Shown: positions 53,522 through 62,093 of the stretch, piece after piece | How positions within the stretch are numbered: the first letter of the stretch is position 1 | Layout of the letters: each line of letters begins with the position of its first letter | Source of the DNA: an uncultured Woeseiaceae bacterium | GTDB lineage: Bacteria; Pseudomonadota; Gammaproteobacteria; Steroidobacterales; Woeseiaceae | DNA: 64,000 nucleotides | Reading direction: 5' to 3' | Assembly (NCBI GenBank): GCA_945788625.1 | Contig: CALZMQ010000006.1 | Coordinates: forward strand, 56,021-120,020 | The notes under the pieces: model-generated | Seen by the model: the letters and a program-made list of their open reading frames with translations, nothing else | The model's database searches: none | What the model was told of the DNA's origin: nothing | Translations under genes and position numbers: made by a program

Positions 53522-54655
53522 ATGAAGGTGACGATGAGGGATCGGTCCATCAAGACGTCCGCGTGGCTTCTGTACACGCTGATCGTTCTCGAAATATTGT
53601 TCATGGTGTCGCCGTTTGCGGCGTACTACTACTCGATTTATGCAACACCGCTGAATGCGCTGCAGGAATCGCGATACACGGCGTGGCTGACCATGTATTT
53701 GTTGCCTCATTTCACGTACAGCGATAGCTGGCTGGCCAATGGCCTGGTTCTGATCAGCTGGCCGCTGATCTTTTTCGGCATTGCGTTGTTCCTGTTCGGC
53801 TTCGGGCAGATCTATTGGGCCAAGATCACTCGTAAGGGGGCGGTCGAGGTGGGCTTGTACCGACATATTCGGCACCCGCAGTACGTTGCTCTGGCGATAG
53901 TGGGCCTGGGCGCCTCGTTCTACTGGTCCCGATTCATCGTGGTCATCGCTTTCGTGAGCATGTTAAGCCTGTACTTCTTTCTTGCGCGGCTCGAAGAGCG
54001 AATTTGCCTGGAGAAATTCGGCGCATCGTATCGAGAGTACCTTGAAAGAACCGGGATGTTCCTGCCTCGTCGTTGGGAAGGTCAGTTTCGCTCTTTCGAC
54101 TGGCGTCTCCCGGATGTGGCCTGGCTCCGGTTTGCGGTATTCACTGGTCTTTACCTTGTTGTGCTGGGCCTGACGATTGGCGTTGCACTCGTTTTGCGGA
54201 GCCACGTGATCGACAGTTTGGGCACCGATGTCGGAGAGTCGCGGGTAACGGTTTTTCTCGCACCCATCGGCCCTGAAACAGAATCAGCGGTCGTCAAACT
54301 CCTGGACGAAGCCGCTTTGCCGGGCGACGTTGCTTACGTTGCAGCATCCTCGTGGCGGGTTCCCGAACTGGGATTAACCGGACCAACCTCGCAACACCAG
54401 GGCGGAGGCATCGACGAAATACTCCACCCGACCACGCACGGCAATGCATTGTCACTCGGTCCGGCCAGGTTGAGCGTGGTATTCGTCGAGGGAGCTTACG
54501 CAAGAGGCGACATACGAGGTGCGCAGCGACTCACACGGGCCCTGAATGTTCGACCGATCGAGTATGTCGAGATCGATATTGCCGCAAACACAATTGTCGC
54601 GCGAAGGCCGGCGACGGAAAGCCAGTGGGCAGGTATTCCGGTACCGACGTTCTAG
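53522..54655 (+). CDS. ICMT/PEMT-like membrane methyltransferase with extra C-terminal domain
   Basis: 377 residues from ATG 53522, preferred because GGAGGAAG lies just before it. Membrane helices lead to the methyltransferase core VEVGLYRHIRHPQYVALAIVGLG and EERICLEKFGASYREYLERTG, the RHP..Y and E..L...FG..Y..Y blocks of the isoprenylcysteine/phosphatidylethanolamine class. After a further membrane helix (about 205-226) a 150-residue soluble domain of unknown kind (SRVTVFLAPIGPETESAVVKLLDEA... NTIVARRP) is fused. Acceptor unknown. Divergent from the LytTR regulator, which may control it. Confidence 0.78.
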   Translation: MKVTMRDRSIKTSAWLLYTLIVLEILFMVSPFAAYYYSIYATPLNALQESRYTAWLTMYLLPHFTYSDSWLANGLVLISWPLIFFGIALFLFGFGQIYWAKITRKGAVEVGLYRHIRHPQYVALAIVGLGASFYWSRFIVVIAFVSMLSLYFFLARLEERICLEKFGASYREYLERTGMFLPRRWEGQFRSFDWRLPDVAWLRFAVFTGLYLVVLGLTIGVALVLRSHVIDSLGTDVGESRVTVFLAPIGPETESAVVKLLDEAALPGDVAYVAASSWRVPELGLTGPTSQHQGGGIDEILHPTTHGNALSLGPARLSVVFVEGAYARGDIRGAQRLTRALNVRPIEYVEIDIAANTIVARRPATESQWAGIPVPTF

Positions 54656-54739
54656 TGGTGAGAATGCCGAGCCCATAGTCACTCCCAGAACGGCCTCGGC
54701 CGATTCGTACTTCGATTGGGTTTGGTGAGATGAGGAAGC

Positions 54740-54770
54740 TTGAGCATATCAGGCTGCTTCCTTCTATACT
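54740..54770 (+). promoter_or_regulatory. Promoter for a probably leaderless gene
   Basis: TTGAGC (54740-54745) and TATACT (54765-54770, spacer 19) precede the ATG at 54777 by only 6 bases, so transcription should start at or next to the A of the ATG. No Shine-Dalgarno is present. The region also contains AGGAAGC/GCTTCCT (54733-54739 and 54756-54762), a hairpin that would cover the -35. Confidence 0.35.
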
Positions 54771-54776
54771 GAGCGC

Positions 54777-55406
54777 ATGGGCGTTCCGGTAAAGGGCATT
54801 GACGATTTTCGACGAAAGCTCCGTCGAGTGCGGCGGGAATCGGTAATTTTCGGATTTCTGCTTTACGACAGCCGACCTACCCAGGAGTCTGTTGCGAGTT
54901 TCGCGAACACGCAAGGCGAATGGATCGATGAGTTGGCTCGACGCACGGGAATCTATTTTTTCTTCCCGATAAAGAGCACGGACGGACAAGATTGGCGTAA
55001 TCCGAGCCCGGAGGTGATGCGGGCCTTCAAGCTTGGCACTGCGAGATTGCCAGGTGTGGTACTTTTTGCGCCACCGCGACCGGATGGGTCCTTTCGGACC
55101 AAGCATGCCGTGTACGTGCCGTTAGCCGAGCAGGACTTTGACACTCCGGAGGCCTATCAGCCTGTGCTCGACGATCTTTTCGCGCTGATCTACGACTGCT
55201 TGTCGGATGCGGAGGGCAGTCATGAAACATTGGCGTTGATTCAGAGCAGAATCAAAAAGCTGCGGCGGTCCAGGAACCGTCGGGGACTCGTTCAGTGGCT
55301 CAGGAAAGGGGCGCGAGTATCGCTCTTTGAGGTTCCGGCGAAGCTGTATGGGCCGTTCGCGGAAGGATTCGGTAAGGCATTGGGCGACCGTGTAGTAGGT
55401 GGCTAG
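54777..55406 (+). CDS. Hypothetical protein, probably translated leaderlessly
   Basis: 209 residues, no signal peptide. Segments: VIFGFLLYDSRPTQESVASFANTQGEWIDELARRTGIYFFFPIK and a later FKLGTARLPGVVLFAPP, a pattern of alternating strands and helices of a thioredoxin- or Rossmann-like fold (no CxxC). The C-terminal part is very basic (RIKKLRRSRNRRGLVQWLRKGARV), compatible with nucleic acid or membrane contact. It has no Shine-Dalgarno and a -10 at only 6 bases. The stop codon overlaps that of the convergent amidase gene (CTAG). No family recognised. Confidence 0.65.
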   Translation: MGVPVKGIDDFRRKLRRVRRESVIFGFLLYDSRPTQESVASFANTQGEWIDELARRTGIYFFFPIKSTDGQDWRNPSPEVMRAFKLGTARLPGVVLFAPPRPDGSFRTKHAVYVPLAEQDFDTPEAYQPVLDDLFALIYDCLSDAEGSHETLALIQSRIKKLRRSRNRRGLVQWLRKGARVSLFEVPAKLYGPFAEGFGKALGDRVVGG

Positions 55407-56305
55407 TTAGCGAGAGTGACGGCTGCGTCGTCGATGGCTTTGGCGTACGCGGCCGCCAGGCGTTTTTTCCGCCTCAGCGCGGTCCCAAGGTCATCGTCGT
55501 TATCAATGAAGAAGGGCTCGCAGATCACACACGGTGCCCTGGTGTACTTGAGCAGGTGTGCGCCACGTTCGGCGTCCTTTTTGTCGCGAATGCCGCGATT
55601 CTTGAGTTCGAGTGCATTCAGCAGTCGCTTCTGTACGATTCTCGCCAGCTTCTTCCCGTTCTCGGAAGTATGGAAATACAGCGTCTCGGTACCATTCGCC
55701 TTGTTGTCAAAGGCGTTGCAGTGAAGGCTTAGAATGAAATGCGGGCCAAGTGCGTTCACCTTCGCTGGTAGCTTCCTTAATCCATCGGTCGTGTTGTTGC
55801 GAAAAACGATCTGGACACGCGCCTTGGTCACGCGTTTCTTTACCTCCCTGGCCAACTCGGTGTTGAATTCGAATTCGACAACACTGCCGTCCGCCGACCT
55901 GGCACCCTTGGCACTTTGTCGGTGCCCAACGACCAGCGCACATATCGGTCGACCGCGCGACGCTAATTCCACGGATCGACCGGTCAACGACCGAATGGAC
56001 CGCTCGACCTTTGACGGCAGGGCCTCCGCATCGATCGCATCTTCTCTTAGGAGTTTGTCGAGTACGCCGGAAAGGATGGGCGGGACGACTTCCTCGACCC
56101 GGGCTTCGAACATCGTGTTACCGGCGATTTCGCCGACGACGATCCCGAACGAGCCCTCAAGCTCAACCGCTTCTTGCAGCAGGGCATGGTTCGAGCGTTC
56201 GGCTCGATCGATTGGATCGGGCGTGAGCCGGAACCGGCGATTCCCCTGCTTGATTCTCGACTGGCCGGTGAAGCGACCGACCAAAATGTCGCTGTTCGAT
56301 TTCAT
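55403..56305 (-). CDS. N-acetylmuramoyl-L-alanine amidase (Amidase_3) without signal peptide
   Basis: 300 residues from ATG 56305 (GGAGGT upstream). Amidase_3 features: VVGHRQSAKGARS (first zinc His), FEFNTELAREV (Glu), SLHCNAFDN (second His) and CEPFFIDN with the catalytic Glu. It should cut the bond between muramic acid and the stem peptide. The N-terminal 120 residues are a beta/helix region of unknown fold (EGSFGIVVGEIAGNTMFEARVEEVV). No signal peptide, so it is cytoplasmic, phage-like in habit or exported by another route. Convergent with the leaderless gene. Confidence 0.8.
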   Translation of the reverse strand: MKSNSDILVGRFTGQSRIKQGNRRFRLTPDPIDRAERSNHALLQEAVELEGSFGIVVGEIAGNTMFEARVEEVVPPILSGVLDKLLREDAIDAEALPSKVERSIRSLTGRSVELASRGRPICALVVGHRQSAKGARSADGSVVEFEFNTELAREVKKRVTKARVQIVFRNNTTDGLRKLPAKVNALGPHFILSLHCNAFDNKANGTETLYFHTSENGKKLARIVQKRLLNALELKNRGIRDKKDAERGAHLLKYTRAPCVICEPFFIDNDDDLGTALRRKKRLAAAYAKAIDDAAVTLAN

Positions 56306-56393
56306 TACGCACCTCCAGGCTGATCGACATTGCGCTCTCGGGCTGCTGCGGGTTCGAATCGACAATCACTATAAAAAATCGTATGTATCCGGC

Positions 56394-56423
56394 GCCTGCT
56401 AGAATTAGCCACGACTATGTCTG
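56394..56423 (+). promoter_or_regulatory. Extended -10 promoter-like element, copy 2
   Basis: GCCTGCTAGAAT with TGC-TAGAAT lies 207 bases before the methyltransferase start, giving a leader of about 200 bases. It matches copy 1 at 52291-52320 in 26 of 30 positions. A third, shorter relative is seen at 61511. Confidence 0.4.
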
Positions 56424-56458
56424 ACTATAGACGTTTATTTTCGGCATGCCCCGGAAAC

Positions 56459-56482
56459 GCTATCGAGACCGATGTCGATAGC
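56459..56482 (+). other. Leader hairpin of the methyltransferase gene
   Basis: GCTATCG (56459-56465) and CGATAGC (56476-56482) pair perfectly around a 10-base loop within the 200-base leader. A cis-acting RNA such as a riboswitch is possible, but no class is recognised. Confidence 0.25.
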
Positions 56483-56606
56483 AGCGCAGATGGACGCCGC
56501 CGTGGCGCATATTGAGCTCATCGACCGTGAGGTCTCAGAAACAGCTCAGGGGCGGTAATCGCGCGTGTGCAAAGCCAATCGACGTTCATAACTGGGAAAA
56601 AACAAC

Positions 56607-57425
56607 ATGACAAACGCAATTTTCGATGCTGAAGAGACTGCGGCTTACTATGACGATGCCGCAGTATCCGAGTTCTATCAACAGTGTTGGGGCGGGGCGG
56701 ACATACATATTGGTCGTTACGTCACCGGTGATGAAACGGTAGCTGACGCCTCGGCTGCCATGACGCGGTATCTGCTCGAACTGGCCGGACTGGAGGCCGG
56801 TCAAACGGTACTCGATATTGCTTGCGGTTATGGCGGAACGCTGCGCACGCTCGCTCGACTGGGTTGCCAGGTAAAGGGTGTCGATATTTCCGAGAACTGC
56901 GTGGATCATGCTCGCCAAGCCAATGCAGACGCAGGGTTCAGTGACCAGATCGACGTTGCGATCGGGGACTTCCACAATATCGATAGTCCTGCGGACACCT
57001 GGGATGCTGTTGTTTGCCAGGAAGCGATTATTCATTCGCCCAATCGGCCGCGAGTGTTTGTCGAAGCATTCAGGGTGCTTCGCCCGGGCGGTTTGTTTGC
57101 TTTCTCGGATATCCTCACGGGTGAAGGGGCGGATATCGCCATGGTGGAAGCGGCCTTTGCCCGGCTCGGTGCGAGTGCGGATGCGACGATTGACGACTAC
57201 CACGCGATGGCTCGTGAAGCTGGCTTTGAGATTGCACACGTCGAAGAGCGACTGAGCGACATCAGGCAGCACTATGACAAGCTGGCCGCACAGCTTGACG
57301 AGCCAATCGAAGGCATTAGCGCCGATGCGCTGGCGGCGATTGCCAACAGTATCTCCCGATGGCAGCAAGCCCTTGCTGGTGGACACATCACCTGGGGTTG
57401 CTTTGTGGCACGCAAGCCGGCTTGA
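56607..57425 (+). CDS. Sarcosine/dimethylglycine-type SAM methyltransferase
   Basis: 272 residues. Class I SAM-dependent fold: VLDIACGYGGTLRTLAR (motif I), VKGVDISENCVDHAR, VAIGDFHNID, and WDAVVCQEAIIHSPNRPRVFVEAFRVLRPGGLFAFSDIL. The pattern with CQEAIIHS and an early WGGADIHIG is that of glycine/sarcosine/dimethylglycine N-methyltransferases that make the osmolyte glycine betaine. The sarcosine-to-betaine step is most likely; no glycine N-methyltransferase partner is near. It has a long leader with promoter copy 2. A betaine role would suit a saline habitat. Confidence 0.8.
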   Translation: MTNAIFDAEETAAYYDDAAVSEFYQQCWGGADIHIGRYVTGDETVADASAAMTRYLLELAGLEAGQTVLDIACGYGGTLRTLARLGCQVKGVDISENCVDHARQANADAGFSDQIDVAIGDFHNIDSPADTWDAVVCQEAIIHSPNRPRVFVEAFRVLRPGGLFAFSDILTGEGADIAMVEAAFARLGASADATIDDYHAMAREAGFEIAHVEERLSDIRQHYDKLAAQLDEPIEGISADALAAIANSISRWQQALAGGHITWGCFVARKPA

Positions 57426-57544
57426 AGGGGCCGTGCTTGGCGGTGAGCTATTTGTGACGGATGGCCACACCGAAAAGCAAACGGATTTTTATCTTTGCAC
57501 AGCGCCAATTCGTCACACCCAAAGAATCCCGCGCCGCTCGACAT

Positions 57545-58069
57545 CTACTGGCTGTCCTGCGCCTCATCCGGCTCCCTGATGATCTGCCAGTTCTCGTCAG
57601 CCAACCCGACGAGAACGCTGTTGCCCGCTGCATCTACGCGAAGCACGCCATAGCGTGCGTCGTTGAACAGCTGTGCCTGCCCTTCCTGGAACAGGAAGGA
57701 CTCGGCACCCAGTCTGATTTGTCCGCTCTGGTCTATCTGTTTGTACTTCAGCCGGGTCTCGTTGTCATCCAGATCGGTTCCATCGTCGAGACGCGAGAAA
57801 CTTGCTACGTTGTGCTCATCCAGCATCACGACAAACACGCCCCGCGGGGGTAGCTGATTCCGCTGGTCCGTCGGTGGAAACACGGTTTGCGCGTAACGCA
57901 GGTCCATGTAATCACCCTGAATGAGTGAGCGAGGATCCACAGGACGCAAATCCAAAAACACGGTCTGACCCGTGTCGATTACCTGCTGATGACGCCAGAT
58001 CGTGAAGTTCGTGGTGCCCAGCACAACGACGAGCCCGAGTAACGCCAGGACCACGGGAGCACGCTTCAC
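57545..58069 (-). CDS. GDYXXLXY-domain membrane protein
   Basis: 174 residues. An N-terminal membrane helix (about 6-24) is followed by the name-giving motif GDYMDLRY at about 52-59 and a beta-rich domain. It is the first-named partner of the DUF2157/DUF4401 trio; here all three genes follow in the usual order. Function unknown. Overlaps the DUF4401 gene by 4 bases, so translation is coupled. Confidence 0.88.
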   Translation of the reverse strand: MKRAPVVLALLGLVVVLGTTNFTIWRHQQVIDTGQTVFLDLRPVDPRSLIQGDYMDLRYAQTVFPPTDQRNQLPPRGVFVVMLDEHNVASFSRLDDGTDLDDNETRLKYKQIDQSGQIRLGAESFLFQEGQAQLFNDARYGVLRVDAAGNSVLVGLADENWQIIREPDEAQDSQ

Positions 58070-59022
58070 GATTCCTTCCCTCGCGCATCAACCCGATGCA
58101 TCAGCCACCATGAGGCAAGCAGCGCAATTCCCACCGCCATCAGAAGCAAGGACTTGTTGAGCAGATTGACCTCGAGACTGTAGTAGTAGCGAACGATGAA
58201 TTGTGCCTGCAACGCAACGCCCAGTAATGCAAAGGGTTTCGAACCGGTAACAAAAGCCAGCATCAGGATCAGCATCGCGGCTGACCCGCCAACCGGCAGA
58301 AGCAGGCAGACCAGTGTGGCAACAACTGCGAATACGACCGTTTGTCGCTTCGCTTTGTCGCCTGCGGTATGGCGCCAGTGCAGGTATGCCAGGCCAAGGA
58401 ACAGGACAATGTGCAGTGCGCGCGCGAACTGCCCTCCCAGGTCTACCCCCCGAAAAAGGTATCCTGCGTCAAGCGCAAACACGCTCAGCAGCGGGTACGT
58501 CAGGATCAACGCAATCGCAGTCGGCATCAAGTCACGCTGTGGTGGGCGTAATAGAAGGTAAAGACCGACAGGTGTCGCGAGTGCAGCAAGATCGCCCGCG
58601 TACCGCGTGTTCGAATCGAGCAAGGCAGCAACACACAGGCTTGCAGCCAGGGCCGCAACGAGAAACTGAAGAATCTTGTCATCGCAAGAAGCAATGACAA
58701 CAGCGAGCATGCCGGCAGCGATGATGAACGCGACCCACGAGCTTTCGGACTCGACGCCGATTCCACCGACAATCAGTGCCGTTCCCGCGGCAGCCGTCGC
58801 AAGCCCGAGTTGCTGTGCAAAAACGCCAGCATCGTCCTGCCGCAGGAACCACAACCCGAATCCGAGGTAGACGGCGCCAATCAACGACATAGCGATCGGT
58901 TCCTTGACTTCGAGCAGGGCGAAGACGAATGTGGCACCGAGCGCAATCAGCACGAGGGCGGTAACCCAAGCACCGACGCCTACCACCCAGCGCACGTACC
59001 ACGGCATCTGCACGCTATTCAT
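58066..59022 (-). CDS. DUF4401 multi-pass membrane protein
   Basis: 318 residues with about ten membrane helices, as in the DUF4401 family that accompanies GDYXXLXY and DUF2157 proteins. Start at ATG 59022 (GGGTG upstream); a GTG at 59031 is possible. It overlaps the DUF2157 gene at its 5' end and the GDYXXLXY gene at its 3' end. Function unknown; membrane fluidity or stress sensing has been speculated for such trios. No catalytic motif visible. Confidence 0.85.
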   Translation of the reverse strand: MNSVQMPWYVRWVVGVGAWVTALVLIALGATFVFALLEVKEPIAMSLIGAVYLGFGLWFLRQDDAGVFAQQLGLATAAAGTALIVGGIGVESESSWVAFIIAAGMLAVVIASCDDKILQFLVAALAASLCVAALLDSNTRYAGDLAALATPVGLYLLLRPPQRDLMPTAIALILTYPLLSVFALDAGYLFRGVDLGGQFARALHIVLFLGLAYLHWRHTAGDKAKRQTVVFAVVATLVCLLLPVGGSAAMLILMLAFVTGSKPFALLGVALQAQFIVRYYYSLEVNLLNKSLLLMAVGIALLASWWLMHRVDARGKES

Positions 59023-60028
59023 CGACGGCACCCGGATTCATTTTTCCGTGCAGGTAATTGAGCAGGCGCAAGGCACCACTCGTCAGCGCGACACACCAGA
59101 GCCCGAGGAGCAGGAGGCCGAAAACAAGCTGTCCTGCGCTACCGCCGAGATCGACCACTTCGTGAATGACCCGGCCACCAATCGCCATCGCGACCAGCGT
59201 TGCGAAAGTAATCGTAACCGCTATCACGGAGAAGTCGGGCAACAACTTCGTATACACAAGCCCGAACGAAAGTGACACGAGCACGAACGTGGCGAGGCCC
59301 GGGAAGGCCCTGTCCGACATGAACGCGAACTGCAGTGCCGGTACAAAAAGCGTTCCAAGGGCAATAACGACAAGCACCCTGCGGAACCAGCCGGAATCAA
59401 CCCAGTCGAGCCCTGCTCGCACTGCCAATTCACGAGCGGCAAGAAAGCCGACCGACAGAATGCCAATAATCGTGGCAAGGTTCACCCGGTCGATACGGCC
59501 GAGCGCAACGAGTCGCTGTTCGCCGTACAACGAACATGCTGTCAGGCAGATCAGGATCCAGAGGAACCAGTGGGCGGAACTGCGAGACGCCATCGCCCAG
59601 GGCAGCACCAATACCGTCCACGCGGCAAACAGCTTCCAGGCATCAGCGCCTGTCTGGTAGGTTTGCCCGATGACCGCCAGCAACACACCTGCAAAGACCG
59701 ATGCCGCAATCAATGCAGCCTGGCCCGCGGCTCTGTCCAGCCGCAGAACCAGCGCTGTCACAAAGGCGAGCAGCATCGCGGATTGCAGCAGGGCGAACCT
59801 GGCGAGCGGCGTCAGTTCATCCCAGTTGTAGGCAAAGAAGAAGACAACGCCTGAAAGGAAGTGTCCGGCGCCGAGGACCAACAGTGCCCGCATCGCCCAC
59901 TGGTGCCAGTAAGTGTTGTCGCGCCGATTCAGAACGAGGTCAAGAAACTCGTCCGCAGAAACCTCACCCGTACGGCGTAATTTCTGAATTTCCGCGAGGT
60001 TGGCTGACGATCCCGGATCGCCTGGCAT
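59015..60028 (-). CDS. DUF2157 multi-pass membrane protein
   Basis: 337 residues. A cytoplasmic N-terminal helix (LAEIQKLRRTGEVSADEFLDLVL) is followed by about eight membrane helices. The pattern 'W..W..RALLVLGAGHFLSGVVFFFAYNWDEL' is that of DUF2157. First gene of the trio, so its upstream 133 bases should contain the promoter; I see none I would trust. Function unknown. Confidence 0.85.
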   Translation of the reverse strand: MPGDPGSSANLAEIQKLRRTGEVSADEFLDLVLNRRDNTYWHQWAMRALLVLGAGHFLSGVVFFFAYNWDELTPLARFALLQSAMLLAFVTALVLRLDRAAGQAALIAASVFAGVLLAVIGQTYQTGADAWKLFAAWTVLVLPWAMASRSSAHWFLWILICLTACSLYGEQRLVALGRIDRVNLATIIGILSVGFLAARELAVRAGLDWVDSGWFRRVLVVIALGTLFVPALQFAFMSDRAFPGLATFVLVSLSFGLVYTKLLPDFSVIAVTITFATLVAMAIGGRVIHEVVDLGGSAGQLVFGLLLLGLWCVALTSGALRLLNYLHGKMNPGAVDE

Positions 60029-60161
60029 TTCGTTCTCGTAACCTGATCGAACCTGTCTGAATAATCACCCTTTCTTGCGATCATGTCCAACATTCCAAGC
60101 CATGGAGTTGGCGGCATAATCGTCAGTAACGGTGTCACGGTCGCTTGCGTCCCGCTCACGA

Positions 60162-60791
60162 CTACAGTCGAAACAGGAACTCCTGCATGCCGTTGCTGAG
60201 CAGCCTTGCACGGTCGATCACAAAACGGCCCATGCTCTTGCCAAGCTCTTCGGGCGAATAGCGCGGAGCAGCGATCGTTGTACCCGGGGTGCTGCGATCC
60301 TTGAGCTTGCCGTCCGCAGTCGGGACGAAGCGGCCGGGTTGCTCCTGCATGTCGCGTTGGGCATAGAAGATCAGGGCATGGGCGAGGGCACCGGGGCGGG
60401 CGCGCTGCCTGATCGCGTTCATCAGTGCCGAAAGTGCATTGAGCGTCAGGTAGTTCGGCAGATCCCAGCAAAGTACCAGGTCGAACGCATCGCCGGTCGG
60501 TGGGTACGGCAACAGTGCCTCGGCCGTGCCGGCAAGCGCCCGGCCCGGCGCTGCTGTGTTCAGTTCTTTAATGCCGCCAAAATATGCGAGGTCCACAATT
60601 TCCACGCGGCAACGGAATCGGCCGAGCAGCGCCAGTGTCGCGGTTGACGCAGCACCGAGGTCAAGAACGACATGCCGCTCGGCCGTATCCAGCCCGGCTA
60701 CGAGATCGTGAAACAGGGGCGCATGAAACGCCGCCGGGGAGTGCGGTGGGACCCTGGTGCTTCCCCGGCGCAGGGAGGCTGTCAGCGCCAT
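60162..60791 (-). CDS. SAM-dependent methyltransferase next to bactofilin
   Basis: 209 residues. HVVLDLGAASTATLALLGRF is a SAM-binding loop with Ala/Ser replacing some Gly, then VEIVDLAYFGGIKEL, and DAFDLVLCWDLPNYL as motif IV. It is a class I methyltransferase fold; the loop is atypical, so activity may be altered. The start overlaps the bactofilin stop by one base (TAATG), so the genes are coupled. Target unknown; a link to cell-shape scaffolding is inference. Confidence 0.7.
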   Translation of the reverse strand: MALTASLRRGSTRVPPHSPAAFHAPLFHDLVAGLDTAERHVVLDLGAASTATLALLGRFRCRVEIVDLAYFGGIKELNTAAPGRALAGTAEALLPYPPTGDAFDLVLCWDLPNYLTLNALSALMNAIRQRARPGALAHALIFYAQRDMQEQPGRFVPTADGKLKDRSTPGTTIAAPRYSPEELGKSMGRFVIDRARLLSNGMQEFLFRL

Positions 60792-61375
60792 TACGCGGAC
60801 TTGGCACGCGGTTTAACAGTTGTATCGTCGTCCGTCGTCGTCTTTTTGGGTGCGGCCCTGGTGTCGCCGGCAACGCCGGACTTACTCTGAGTGACCGACT
60901 TGTCGGTGCTACTCGCCATCGTCTTCCCCAGCGCTTTTTCCACGGCCGCCGGGTCCATCTCGATCGAGCCCTTGAAGTGTGCGCCTTCCTCGATGCTGAC
61001 CCTGGGCGCGATGATATTGCCCTGGACCCGGGCATTGACGTGCACGCTGACGCGATCGGTCGCGTACAGGTCACCTTTGGTCTCACCGTCTACGGCAATG
61101 GATTTGGCGTACACGCCGGCCGTGACCTTGCCTTCCTTACCGATGGTCAGGACGCTGTTCTTGAGTTCGACGGTGCCGGTCACGTTACCTTCGATGCGCA
61201 GGTCCTCGTCGCCACGCAGGTCACCGTTGATTTGGATGGAACTGCCGATAACGGCCACATCGCCGCCGCGGCCGGTCACCTTGGACCGGAGGGCTCCAAA
61301 GGCCTTGTCGGATTCGGTCCTGGGTGTATCCGGGGATTCGATGGTGTCGTCACCTTTCTTGACGCGCTCAAACAT
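60791..61375 (-). CDS. Bactofilin
   Basis: 194 residues from ATG 61375 (GGAG 6 bases upstream; an ATG four codons earlier lacks a site). The core has bactofilin beta-helix repeats: VAVIGSSIQINGDLRGDEDLRIEGNVTG, VTAGVYAKSIAVDGETKGDLYA and VNARVQGNIIAPRVSIEEGAHFKGSIEM. Both ends are polar and disordered, the C-terminal one Lys/Thr-rich. Bactofilins polymerise into membrane-associated filaments that guide cell shape and wall enzymes. The methyltransferase gene follows with one shared base. Confidence 0.92.
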   Translation of the reverse strand: MFERVKKGDDTIESPDTPRTESDKAFGALRSKVTGRGGDVAVIGSSIQINGDLRGDEDLRIEGNVTGTVELKNSVLTIGKEGKVTAGVYAKSIAVDGETKGDLYATDRVSVHVNARVQGNIIAPRVSIEEGAHFKGSIEMDPAAVEKALGKTMASSTDKSVTQSKSGVAGDTRAAPKKTTTDDDTTVKPRAKSA

Positions 61376-61490
61376 TTCGCTCTCCATCAGTAGTATGGAT
61401 GTCAGTAATTATCACGCGCTCATAGTGTGAACAAGTGTCTCCAAATTGCGACGTCAGGCGCCTGGAGCACCGGAGTTCGGTATCTCGCTA

Positions 61491-61518
61491 TTTACCGATT
61501 TGCCACGATCGCTAGAAT
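61491..61518 (+). promoter_or_regulatory. Promoter of the secreted SnoaL-like gene
   Basis: TTTACC (61491-61496), 16-base spacer and TAGAAT (61513-61518) lie 48-75 bases before the ATG at 61566. The GCTAGAATTA word is shared with the extended -10 element at 56394. Confidence 0.4.
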
Positions 61519-61565
61519 TATCTCGACGACGTATCAAATAGGAATAGCTCACGCGAGGAATTAAC

Positions 61566-62081
61566 ATGCGACGACTTGTGCATGCGAAGTACACCGTATT
61601 TGTTATTGCCGCGATTGCCTTTTCAGGCGCACAAGCCGCGACGGAGCCAATGACGAATATTGACGTTGGCAGGCGCTACTTGGACGCATTGTATGCATTT
61701 GATCTTCCTGGGCTTGAAAAGTTGCTTCACGCTGATGCCGTATTTGAAGATCCGACCTCGGTCGCCGCATTTCCCGAAGTGGCTTGGCGATTTATTGGAC
61801 GCAGCGCCATACTCGATTTCGTTCGTCAATCAAGCAACAGCATCGTGGATGCTGATTATCAGGTGCTGTCCGAGTTCTCAACAGGCGAATTTGTAGTTTT
61901 CTACGTCGAGTACTCGACAGTCTTCAAGGGCGAGATGCTGGGCGTACCGGAACAAGTATTCTCGACTGAAGTGCCGGCTGTAACGATCGTGCGGATTCAG
62001 AATGGCCTTGTGATCCATCATGCGGACCACGTTGACTATGACTTGATGCTCCAACAAATAGCGGGACAGACCAAAGAATAG
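61566..62081 (+). CDS. Secreted SnoaL-like protein
   Basis: 171 residues. A signal peptide (about 1-25, ends GAQA) leads into one NTF2/SnoaL-like cone: GRRYLDALYAFDLPGLEKLLHADAVFEDP, WRFIGRSAILDFVR, FVVFYVEYSTVFKG and TIVRIQNGLVIHHADHVDYD. GAGGAA lies before the ATG. Exported small-ligand or hydrolase-like protein of unknown substrate. It is the second SnoaL fold in the window but is not closely related to the 48327 protein. The ICMT-like gene follows 12 bases later. Confidence 0.85.
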   Translation: MRRLVHAKYTVFVIAAIAFSGAQAATEPMTNIDVGRRYLDALYAFDLPGLEKLLHADAVFEDPTSVAAFPEVAWRFIGRSAILDFVRQSSNSIVDADYQVLSEFSTGEFVVFYVEYSTVFKGEMLGVPEQVFSTEVPAVTIVRIQNGLVIHHADHVDYDLMLQQIAGQTKE

Positions 62082-62093
62082 CCGGATGAGATT

